64,000 bases of DNA. Origin: Isoptericola variabilis 225. Lineage in GTDB: Bacteria; Actinomycetota; Actinomycetes; Actinomycetales; Cellulomonadaceae. The translations under genes were made by a program, and so were the position numbers. The notes under the pieces are model-generated. The model was not told the DNA's origin. It saw only the letters and a program-made list of their open reading frames with translations, and did not search any database. Below are positions 37,389 to 49,087 of the stretch, one piece after another; the stretch's first letter is position 1; every line of letters starts with the position of its first letter. The stretch covers positions 1,550,001 through 1,614,000 of the forward strand of contig NC_015588.1 of the NCBI RefSeq assembly GCF_000215105.1, written 5' to 3'.

Positions 37389-38236
37389 GCGCCCCGGTCA
37401 CCACGTCGCGGACCGCGACCCGCCTGTCCGAGCTGCGCGACCAGGGTCGCGCCGCGCTCGTCGGCTACCTCCCGGTCGGCTTCCCCGACGTGCCGCGCTC
37501 GGTCGAGGCCGCCCTCGCGATGGTCGACGCCGGCGTGGACGTCGTCGAGGTCGGCGTCCCCTACACCGACCCGGTCATGGACGGCCCGGTCATCCAGCGG
37601 GCGGCCGAGGCCGCGCTGGAGGGCGGCACCCGCGTGCGCGACGTCCTCACGCTCGTCGAGGCCGTCGCCCGGCACTCGGGCGGCCGCGTGCCCGCCCTCG
37701 TGATGAGCTACTGGAACCCCGTGCTGCGCTACGGCGTCGACGCGTTCGCGCGCGACCTCGCCGCGGCGGGCGGTGCCGGGCTCATCACCCCGGACCTCAT
37801 CCCCGACGAGGCCGGCGAGTGGATCGCGGCCTCCGACGCGCACGGTCTCGACCGCGTCTTCCTCGTCGCGCCGAGCTCGACGACCGAGCGCCTGCGCCTC
37901 ACCGCCCGCGCGTCGCGCGGCTTCGTGTACGCCGCGTCGACCATGGGCGTCACGGGGGCGCGCGCGAGCGTCGGCTCGCGCGCCGAGCGGCTCGTGGCCG
38001 ACACGCGCGCGGCCGGCGCGCCGCACGTGTGCGTCGGCCTCGGCGTCTCCACGGGGGACCAGGCCGCCGAGGTCGGGCGCTACGCAGACGGCGTCATCGT
38101 CGGGTCGGCGCTCGTGCGCACGCTGCTCGACGACGCCCCGTGGCCGGCCCGCCTCGACGCGCTCCGGCGCCTCACGGGCGAGCTCGCGGACGGCGTCGCG
38201 CGCGCCCGCGCCACGACGCCCGAGGCCGTCCCGTGA
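37385..38236 (+). CDS. trpA: Tryptophan synthase alpha subunit TrpA
   Basis: A 283-residue barrel that splits indole-3-glycerol phosphate to indole and glyceraldehyde 3-phosphate and channels indole to TrpB. The catalytic Glu is in [12 protein letters not shown] and the catalytic Asp in the same [12 protein letters not shown]; the phosphate site is [13 protein letters not shown] and [11 protein letters not shown] 37385 overlaps trpB, and the stop overlaps lgt, both as GTGA. Closely packed trpCBA then lgt is the usual actinobacterial order. Confidence 0.96.
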   Translation: MSAPVTTSRTATRLSELRDQGRAALVGYLPVGFPDVPRSVEAALAMVDAGVDVVEVGVPYTDPVMDGPVIQRAAEAALEGGTRVRDVLTLVEAVARHSGGRVPALVMSYWNPVLRYGVDAFARDLAAAGGAGLITPDLIPDEAGEWIAASDAHGLDRVFLVAPSSTTERLRLTARASRGFVYAASTMGVTGARASVGSRAERLVADTRAAGAPHVCVGLGVSTGDQAAEVGRYADGVIVGSALVRTLLDDAPWPARLDALRRLTGELADGVARARATTPEAVP

Positions 38237-39222
38237 CGGGCGCGCTCGCCACGGCCCTGCCGGGGCTCGCGGCGTCGATCCCGAGCCCGGACCAGCACAC
38301 CTGGTACCTCGGGCCCGTGCCCGTGCGCGCCTACGCCCTGGCGATCCTCGCGGGCATCGCGGTCGCGATCTGGATCACGGGGCGCCGGTGGGCCGCGCGC
38401 GGCGGCGACCCCGACGACGTGCTCGAGATCGCCTTCTGGGCCGTGCCCTTCGGCATCGTCGGCGGCCGGCTCTACCACGTGATCTCGACGCCCGACCCGT
38501 ACTGGGGCCCCGACGGCGATCCCGTGCGCGCCCTGTACGTCTGGGAGGGCGGCCTGGGCATCTGGGGCGCGGTCGCGCTCGGCGCGGTCGGCGCATGGAT
38601 CGGCTGCCGGCGCCTCGGCGTGCGGCTGCCCGCGTTCGCCGACGCGCTCGCGCCCGGGCTCCTGGTCGCGCAGGCGGTGGGCCGCCTCGGCAACTGGTTC
38701 AACCAGGAGCTGTTCGGCGCGCCCACGACCCTGCCCTGGGGGCTCGAGATCTCGCCCGAGGTCATCGACCACCTCAACCGCACGACCGGCACGTCGTTCG
38801 CGGAGGGGACGCTGTTCCACCCGACGTTCCTCTACGAGCTGCTGTGGAACCTCGCCGCGGCCGCCGTTCTCGTGTGGCTCGACCGCCGGTACAGGCTCGG
38901 TCATGGGCGGGTATTCTGGGCGTACGTCGCGCTCTACACCCTCGGCAGGGTGTGGATCGAGATGCTCCGCATCGACACCGCCGAGCACGTGCTCGGGCTC
39001 CGGCTGAACGTGTGGACGTCGATCGTCGTCGGCCTCGGTGCCCTGGTCGCGTTCTTTCTCGTCGGCCGGCTCCGCCCGGGGCGGGAGGACGGCGTCGAGC
39101 TGCCGGGCCGTGAGCGGCCCGCGCAGGCGGAGGACGAGGACGAGGACACCACGAGCACCGGCGACGCCGGTGAGGACGCGCAGGCCGCCGGGCCCGACCC
39201 CGGCACGGCAGCCCGCGCCTGA
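38233..39222 (+). CDS. lgt: Prolipoprotein diacylglyceryl transferase Lgt
   Basis: A 329-residue membrane enzyme that adds diacylglycerol to the lipobox Cys of prolipoproteins, the first step of lipoprotein maturation. Seven helices are apparent. The Lgt signature [15 protein letters not shown] is present, as is the preceding region [13 protein letters not shown] and [12 protein letters not shown] with the essential His/Tyr. The C-terminal 55 residues are an acidic, Pro/Glu-rich cytosolic tail, common in actinobacteria. It overlaps trpA by four bases. The FKBP lipoprotein at 26689 is one likely substrate in this window. Confidence 0.94.
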   Translation: MTGALATALPGLAASIPSPDQHTWYLGPVPVRAYALAILAGIAVAIWITGRRWAARGGDPDDVLEIAFWAVPFGIVGGRLYHVISTPDPYWGPDGDPVRALYVWEGGLGIWGAVALGAVGAWIGCRRLGVRLPAFADALAPGLLVAQAVGRLGNWFNQELFGAPTTLPWGLEISPEVIDHLNRTTGTSFAEGTLFHPTFLYELLWNLAAAAVLVWLDRRYRLGHGRVFWAYVALYTLGRVWIEMLRIDTAEHVLGLRLNVWTSIVVGLGALVAFFLVGRLRPGREDGVELPGRERPAQAEDEDEDTTSTGDAGEDAQAAGPDPGTAARA

Positions 39223-39225
39223 GGC

Positions 39226-39259
39226 GGCACGGCCCGGGAACCACCCCGGGCGCCGTGCC
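39226..39259 (+). terminator. Hairpin after lgt
   Basis: GGCACGGCCCGGG (39226-39238) can pair with CCCGGGCGCCGTGCC (39245-39259) with a two-base bulge and a short loop, beginning four bases after the lgt stop. There is no T-tract. It probably ends the his-trp-lgt transcript before gltB. Confidence 0.6.
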
Positions 39260-39347
39260 ACCGGACCGATTCCCACACGGGCCGACGACGTCCCGACCAC
39301 CGAAGGAAGCAGACGCGCCCGCACGCGGGCGCAGGAGGACGGTGTTG

Positions 39348-43908
<4,561 letters not shown>

Positions 43909-43916
<8 letters not shown>

Positions 43917-45378
43917 CCCGCGCGGGTTCCTGAAGGTGCGGCACCGCGAGCTGCCGCCCAACCGTCCGGTGCCGGTCCGCCTGCGCGACTGGAAGGACGT
44001 CCGCGCCCACCTCGAGGAGGGTCAGCCGTTCCTCAAGGAGCAGGCGGGACGCTGCATGGACTGCGGCATCCCGTTCTGCCACCAGGGCTGCCCGCTCGGG
44101 AACCTCATCCCGGAGTGGAACGACCTGGTGTGGCGCGACCAGTGGGCCGACGCCATCGAGCGGCTCCACGCGACCAACAACTTCCCGGAGTTCACGGGGC
44201 GCGTGTGCCCGGCGCCGTGCGAGACGAGCTGCGTGCTGGGCATCAACCAGCCCGCGGTGACGATCAAGAACGTCGAGGTCTCGATCATCGACGAGGCGTT
44301 CGCGCGCGGTCTGGTGACCCCGCAGGTGCCGCAGCGCCTCACGGGCTCGACGGTCGCGGTCGTCGGCTCGGGGCCGGCGGGCCTCGCGGCGGCGCAGCAG
44401 CTCACGCGCGCCGGCCACACCGTCGTCGTGTACGAGCGCGACGACGCCGTGGGCGGCCTGCTGCGGTACGGCATCCCGGACTTCAAGCTCGAGAAGCACC
44501 ACATCGACCGCCGTCTGGCGCAGATGGAGGCCGAGGGCACCCGCTTCCGCCCTGGCGTGGAGATCGGCCGGGACATCACGTGGGACGCGCTGCGCCGCCG
44601 GTTCGACGCGGTCGTGGTCGCCACGGGCGCCACGGTCCCGCGCGACCTCGCGCTGCCCGGCCGCGACCTCGGCGGCATCCACTTCGCGATGGACTTCCTG
44701 GTCCCCGCGAACAAGGTGGTCGCCGGCCGCCCGGTCCCTGACGACGTCCCGCACGCGGCGGGCAAGCACGTGGTCGTCATCGGCGGCGGCGACACCGGCT
44801 CCGACTGCGTCGGCACCTCGCTGCGCCAGGGCGCGGCGTCGGTCACGACGCTCGCGATCGGCAAGAAGCCGCCGCTCGAGCGGCCCGAGAACCAGCCGTG
44901 GCCGACCGACCCGATCCTCTTCGAGGTCTCGACCTCGCACGAGGAGGGCGGCGAGCGCATCTACCTCGCGTCGACCGTGGCGTTCCTCGGCGACGACGAG
45001 GGCAACGTCCGCGCGCTGCGCGTGGCGGAGACCGAGTACCTTCCCGACGGGCGCCGCGCGCCCCGGCCGGGCACCGAGCGGGAGATCCCGGCGGACCTCG
45101 TGCTGATCGCGATGGGCTTCACGGGCCCGGAGACGGACGAGCTGGTGGCCCAGACCGGTGCGGAGACGACGGGCCGCGGGCTCGTGCGCCGCGGCGACGA
45201 CTACGCGTCGAGCGTCCCGGGCGTCTTCGTGACCGGCGACGCCGGTCGCGGGCAGTCGCTCATCGTGTGGGCGATCGCCGAGGGCCGCGCCACCGCGGCC
45301 GCCGTCGACGCTTACCTGCAGGGCAGCACCGAGCTGCCCGCCCCGGTGGGCCCCCGCACGGTCGCCCTGAGAGTATGA
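43909..45378 (+). CDS. gltD: Glutamate synthase small subunit GltD
   Basis: A 489-residue FAD/NADPH subunit that passes electrons to GltB. The N-terminal domain binds two 4Fe-4S clusters through [14 protein letters not shown] and [12 protein letters not shown]. The FAD loop [17 protein letters not shown], the NADPH loop [18 protein letters not shown] and the C-terminal FAD motif [18 protein letters not shown] are all intact. GTG 43909 lies inside the gltB end, with GGAGGTGG just upstream, which ensures coupled translation. Together GltBD assimilates ammonia via glutamine. Confidence 0.95.
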
Positions 45379-45457
45379 GCACGACCCCGGGCGCCAGGCC
45401 GGCGTCCGGGACTCACCCCGGCCACGCCCGGGGATGTATCACGACGAGGCTGGAGAC

Positions 45458-46894
45458 ATGCGCAGAGCGAAGATCGTTTGCACCATCGGACCCGCGACGG
45501 CGTCCTCGGAGAAGCTCCGGGAGCTGGTCGACGCGGGCATGGACGTGGCCCGCATCAACCGGAGCCACGGTGAGCAGGCGGAGCACGAGGCCGTCTACCA
45601 CGGGGTGCGGAAGGCGGCGGATGACGCCGGGCGCAACGTCGCCGTCCTCGTCGACCTCCAGGGCCCCAAGATCCGCCTGGGCCGCTTCGCGAACGACGAG
45701 AAGCACGTCCTGAACGAGGGCGACACGTTCACGATCACGACCGAGGACGTCGTCGGCACCCGCGAGCTCGTCTCGACGACGCACAAGGGCCTGCCCGACG
45801 ACGCGCGCGTCGGCGACCCGATCCTCATCGACGACGGCAAGGTCCGCGTGCGCGTCACGGCCGTCGACGGCCCGCGCGTCGTGACGACCGTCGAGGTGCC
45901 CGGCCCGGTCTCGAACAACAAGGGCCTCAACCTGCCCGGCGTCGCCGTGTCGGTGCCCGCGCTGAGCGACAAGGACACCGACGACCTGCGGTGGGCGCTG
46001 CGCCTGGGGGCCGACCTCATCGCGCTGTCGTTCGTGCGCTCCGCGAAGGACTACGAGGACGTCGCGAAGATCATGGCGGAGGAGGGCCGCACGGTCCCGG
46101 TCATCGCCAAGATCGAGAAGCCGCAGGCCGTCGAGAACCTCGAGGAGGTCGTGGCGGCGTTCGACGGCTTCATGGTCGCGCGCGGCGACCTCGCCGTCGA
46201 GATGCCGCTCGAGCAGGTCCCGCTCGTGCAGAAGCGCATCGTCGAGCTGGCGCGCCGCAACGCCAAGCCCGTCATCGTGGCGACCCAGGTCCTGGAGTCG
46301 ATGACGACCAACCCGCGCCCCACCCGTGCCGAGGCGTCGGACTGCGCCAACGCGGTGCTCGACGGCGCGGACGCGGTCATGCTCTCGGGCGAGACGAGCG
46401 TCGGCAACTACCCGATCCTCACGGTCCAGACCATGGCCCGCATCATCGAGGCGACCGAGGAGATGGGCCGCGAGCGCATCGCCCCGCTCGGCTCCACGCC
46501 GCACACGCGCGGCGGCATCATCACCCGCGCAGCCGCCGAGATCGGCGACTCGCTCGGCGTGAAGTACCTCGTGACGTTCACGCAGTCGGGCGACTCGGCC
46601 AAGCGCATGTCGCGCCTGCGCTCGGGCATCCCGCTGCTCGCGTTCACGCCCGAGGAGAGCGTGCGCCACGTGCTCGCGCTGACCTGGGGCACCACGACGT
46701 ACCAGGTGCCCAAGGTCGACAGCGTGGACGCCATGGTCGGCCAGGTCGACTCGACGCTGCAGGCCAACGGCCTGGCCGAGCCCGGCGACCACGTCGTGAT
46801 CGTCTCGGGCGCGCCCGTGGGCGTGCCGGGCACGACGAACTCGATCCTCGTGCACCAGGTCGGCAGCTCGGACCTCCACACGATCACGCATTGA
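45458..46894 (+). CDS. pyk: Pyruvate kinase
   Basis: A 478-residue glycolytic enzyme that makes ATP and pyruvate from phosphoenolpyruvate. MRRAKIVCTIGPATAS is the usual start; the signature VIAKIEKPQAVENL has the active-site Lys, followed by GFMVARGDLAVEMPLEQVP and the metal-binding Glu/Asp. The ARN-type substrate segment is present as ARINRSHG with Arg-Ile-Asn-Arg and Ser where most enzymes have FSHG. The B domain and C-terminal allosteric domain are complete. ATG 45458 is chosen over ATG 45434 because the family begins at RRAKIV and GGAGA lies just upstream. A strong terminator follows. Confidence 0.95.
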   Translation: MRRAKIVCTIGPATASSEKLRELVDAGMDVARINRSHGEQAEHEAVYHGVRKAADDAGRNVAVLVDLQGPKIRLGRFANDEKHVLNEGDTFTITTEDVVGTRELVSTTHKGLPDDARVGDPILIDDGKVRVRVTAVDGPRVVTTVEVPGPVSNNKGLNLPGVAVSVPALSDKDTDDLRWALRLGADLIALSFVRSAKDYEDVAKIMAEEGRTVPVIAKIEKPQAVENLEEVVAAFDGFMVARGDLAVEMPLEQVPLVQKRIVELARRNAKPVIVATQVLESMTTNPRPTRAEASDCANAVLDGADAVMLSGETSVGNYPILTVQTMARIIEATEEMGRERIAPLGSTPHTRGGIITRAAAEIGDSLGVKYLVTFTQSGDSAKRMSRLRSGIPLLAFTPEESVRHVLALTWGTTTYQVPKVDSVDAMVGQVDSTLQANGLAEPGDHVVIVSGAPVGVPGTTNSILVHQVGSSDLHTITH

Positions 46895-46916
46895 CCCTCG
46901 CTCGCTGAGCAGAGCG

Positions 46917-46947
46917 AAGGCCCGGTCCGCGTCGCGGACCGGGCCTT
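46917..46947 (+). terminator. Rho-independent terminator of pyk
   Basis: A perfect 14-bp stem AAGGCCCGGTCCGC / GCGGACCGGGCCTT with loop GTC, followed by TCGTCGT. It lies between pyk and the oppositely oriented tRNA gene and could serve both. Confidence 0.88.
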
Positions 46948-46956
46948 CGTCGTGCG

Positions 46957-47030
46957 TGCCCCGGGTGGGATTCGAACCCACACTGGATCGGGTTTGAGCC
47001 GATTGCCTCTGCCGGTTGGGCTACCGGGGC
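46957..47030 (-). tRNA. tRNA with anticodon CAA (Leu by anticodon, but short variable loop)
   Basis: The minus strand folds as a 74-nt cloverleaf: acceptor GCCCCGG / CCGGGGC with discriminator A, D-arm beginning GCCC and ending GGC, anticodon stem ATCGG / CCGAT with loop CTCAAAC (anticodon CAA), variable loop of only five bases (CCAGT), T-arm GTGGG-TTCGAAT-CCCAC. The CCA end is not encoded. CAA reads the Leu codon UUG, but bacterial tRNA-Leu should have a long variable arm, and the D-arm is also not Leu-like. Either an unusual tRNA or a tRNA-like gene. Confidence 0.8.
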
Positions 47031-47144
47031 GGGGCCGCGCCCATCGAACCACACCGCCGCCGCGGGCCCCAACCCGCTGCGCCCTGGTGCGCAGGTCACA
47101 CGTCGGAAACCGCGACGGAGCAGCCGCGACACCCCCGCGAGGAC

Positions 47145-47150
47145 TAGGAT
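47145..47150 (+). promoter_or_regulatory. -10 box of the pdtaR-type gene
   Basis: TAGGAT is seven bases before GTG 47158; the ATG at 47149 overlaps the box and is not favoured. Confidence 0.55.
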
Positions 47151-47157
47151 GTGTCGC

Positions 47158-47835
47158 GTGACCGACGAGACCAACGCCCAGTCCGAGGCAAAGCTGCCGC
47201 TCGACCTGCCGCCCATGATCGACCAGGAGCCGGAGCCCGAGAAGCCCGCGCCTGCTCGGCCCGCGCGTCGGGCCGTGGTCGCGGAGGACGAGGCCCTCAT
47301 CCGCATGGACGTCGTGGAGACGCTGCGCGAGGCCGGGTTCGACGTCGTCGGCGAGGCCGGCGACGGCGAGACGGCCGTCCGTCTCGCGACCGAGCTCAAG
47401 CCCGACGTCGTGGTCATGGACGTCAAGATGCCCGAGCTGGACGGCATCTCGGCGGCCGAGCGCATCGGCAAGGCGCACGCCGCGCCGGTCGTGCTGCTCA
47501 CGGCGTTCTCCCAGACCGAGCTCGTCGAGCGTGCGCGCGACGCCGGCGCGATGGCGTACGTCGTCAAGCCGTTCACGCCGGCGGACCTGCTGCCCGCGGT
47601 CGAGATCGCGATCTCGCGCTACCAGCAGATCGGCGCGCTCGAGTCGGAGGTCGCGGACCTGCAGGAGCGCTTCGAGACCCGCAAGCGCGTCGATCGCGCC
47701 AAGGGTCTGCTCATGACGAAGATGGGTCTGAGCGAGCCGGAGGCCTTCCGCTGGATCCAGAAGACGTCGATGGACCGGCGCCTGACCATGCGCGAGGTCG
47801 CCGACGCGGTGATCGAGCAGGTCGGCGGAGCCTGA
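47158..47835 (+). CDS. pdtaR: ANTAR domain response regulator (PdtaR-like)
   Basis: A 225-residue two-domain regulator. After a 35-residue Pro/Glu-rich extension, the receiver domain (residues about 38-155) has the acidic pocket VVAEDE and the phospho-acceptor Asp88 in VVVMDVKMPELDG, with Thr in LLTAFSQ and Lys in AYVVKPFTPAD. The C-terminal ANTAR domain (about 165-222) has RVDRAKGLLMTKMGLSEPEA and RRLTMREVADAVIEQ, an RNA-binding fold that acts by antitermination. Orthologue of M. tuberculosis Rv1626 in the same neighbourhood (pyk ... polA). The partner PdtaS kinase is not in the window. Confidence 0.93.
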   Translation: MTDETNAQSEAKLPLDLPPMIDQEPEPEKPAPARPARRAVVAEDEALIRMDVVETLREAGFDVVGEAGDGETAVRLATELKPDVVVMDVKMPELDGISAAERIGKAHAAPVVLLTAFSQTELVERARDAGAMAYVVKPFTPADLLPAVEIAISRYQQIGALESEVADLQERFETRKRVDRAKGLLMTKMGLSEPEAFRWIQKTSMDRRLTMREVADAVIEQVGGA

Positions 47836-47846
47836 CGGACGTTGTG

Positions 47847-47882
47847 CGGCTCCCTGCGACGGGCTATCGTCGCAGGGAGCCG
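47847..47882 (+). terminator. Rho-independent-type terminator after pdtaR
   Basis: A 14-bp perfect stem CGGCTCCCTGCGAC / GTCGCAGGGAGCCG with loop GGGCTATC, followed by TGATCTTTCC. Confidence 0.8.
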
Positions 47883-47940
47883 TGATCTTTCCGTAATCTT
47901 GGTGCCCGCCGTGGCGGGGGAGACGACGAGGAGGGTTTCG

Positions 47941-48636
47941 ATGCGCGCAGCGGTCGAGGTCCGGCCCGCAGTTCCGGACGACCTCTCCGCGGTCGCCGAC
48001 CTGGCGGTCGCAGCCTGCGAGGAGTCCCCCTACGGTCCTCAGACGGCCCCGGCCGACCCCGAGCGGCTCCGCGAGCACCTCAGCGTCTTCGTCGCCGCCG
48101 GGGGCCACGTGCTCGTCGCGGTGCACGACGGCGCGGTGTGCGGCCTCCTGCTCGCGCGGGTGCTGTCCCCGCACCTGTTCTCGACCGAGCCCAGCCTGTA
48201 CGTCGACGCGATCTACGTCGCGGCCGACGTGCGGCGTCACGGCGTGGGCCACGCCCTCGTGGGCGGCGCCGTCGGGCTCGCGACCGAGGCGTGCGCGCCG
48301 AGCGTCTACTGCGCCCCGTCGCCGGGAGCGCGCGGGATGCAGCGGTTCCTCGCGTGCCTCGGCTTCGCACCGGCCGCCGGCCACCGGGTGGTGAGCACCG
48401 CGACGCTGCAGCGCCGCCTCGCGAGCGACGTCCCGGCGTCGCGCCCCGACGTCCGCCGCGAGCCGCGGCGCGACTCGCGGCGCCAGTCGACCCGGGCGGC
48501 GATCGAGGACCTCATCGCGCGGCGCCGCCGCGCCCGCGCGGCCGGCCTGCCGAGCGGCCCGCTCGACCTGCGCGCCCTGCAGGCGCGGTACGGCTCCGAA
48601 CGCGACGACGCGACGTCGGAATCGGTGCCGTCCTGA
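47941..48636 (+). CDS. GNAT family acetyltransferase with cationic C-terminal extension
   Basis: A 231-residue protein. Residues 1-150 are a GNAT domain: VEVRPAVPDDLSAVADLAVA, then SLYVDAIYVAADVRRHGVGHAL with the Arg/Gly-rich acetyl-CoA loop RRHGVG, and RGMQRFLACLGFAPA. The last 75 residues are Arg-rich and helical (RREPRRDSRRQSTRAAIEDL, RRRRARAAG), suggesting contact with nucleic acid or acidic partners. GAGGAGGG precedes ATG 47941. It lies between pdtaR and polA and has its own transcription start after a terminator. Substrate unknown. Confidence 0.82.
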   Translation: MRAAVEVRPAVPDDLSAVADLAVAACEESPYGPQTAPADPERLREHLSVFVAAGGHVLVAVHDGAVCGLLLARVLSPHLFSTEPSLYVDAIYVAADVRRHGVGHALVGGAVGLATEACAPSVYCAPSPGARGMQRFLACLGFAPAAGHRVVSTATLQRRLASDVPASRPDVRREPRRDSRRQSTRAAIEDLIARRRRARAAGLPSGPLDLRALQARYGSERDDATSESVPS

Positions 48637-48642
48637 CGCGGC

Positions 48643-49068
48643 TCAGGCCGTCCGCAGCACCATGCACGTGAGCCGTGCGGTGCACACGCGCCGCTCGCGC
48701 TCGTCGGTGACGACGATCTCGTAGGCCGCCGTCGTGCGGCCCAGGTGCAGCGCCCGCGCCTCGCCGCGCACCGTGCCCGACCGCACCGCCCGGTGGTGCG
48801 TCGCGTTGACCTCGATGCCGACCGCCGCCCGGTCCGGGCCCGCGTACTGCTGGGCGGCGACGCTGCCCAGCGTCTCGGCCAGCACGACGGAGGCGCCGCC
48901 GTGCAGCAGGCCCGCGGGCTGGGTGTTGCCCTCGACCGGCATGGTGCCCGTCGTGAGCTCCGCCGCCACGTGCTCGAGGACGATGCCCATGCGCTCGAGC
49001 AGGGTCCCGCGCGAGGCCTCGGTCCACTCGGCCGCGGTGGAGGGGTAGGTCCGGGGAGTGTCGGTCAT
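48643..49068 (-). CDS. Hotdog-fold thioesterase (PaaI family)
   Basis: A 141-residue PaaI-type acyl-CoA thioesterase. The family core LLHGGASVVLAETLGSVAAQ holds the catalytic Gly-Gly-x and Glu/Asp region, with GIEVNATHHRAVRSGTVRGE after it; TTAAYEIVVTDERERRVCTA ends the fold. The start at 49068 is chosen because homologues begin with a short Thr/Pro-rich segment; the upstream frame overlaps the polA gene. It is divergent from polA with only 19 bases between the two start codons, so the promoters overlap. In M. tuberculosis a thioesterase also lies next to polA. Confidence 0.88.
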   Translation of the reverse strand: MTDTPRTYPSTAAEWTEASRGTLLERMGIVLEHVAAELTTGTMPVEGNTQPAGLLHGGASVVLAETLGSVAAQQYAGPDRAAVGIEVNATHHRAVRSGTVRGEARALHLGRTTAAYEIVVTDERERRVCTARLTCMVLRTA

Positions 49069-49074
49069 GGGCGA

Positions 49075-49080
49075 TAGGTT
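49075..49080 (+). promoter_or_regulatory. -10 box of polA
   Basis: TAGGTT is seven bases before GTG 49088, without a Shine-Dalgarno; the space shared with the divergent thioesterase gene is only 19 bases. Confidence 0.55.
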
Positions 49081-49087
49081 GGCACCC

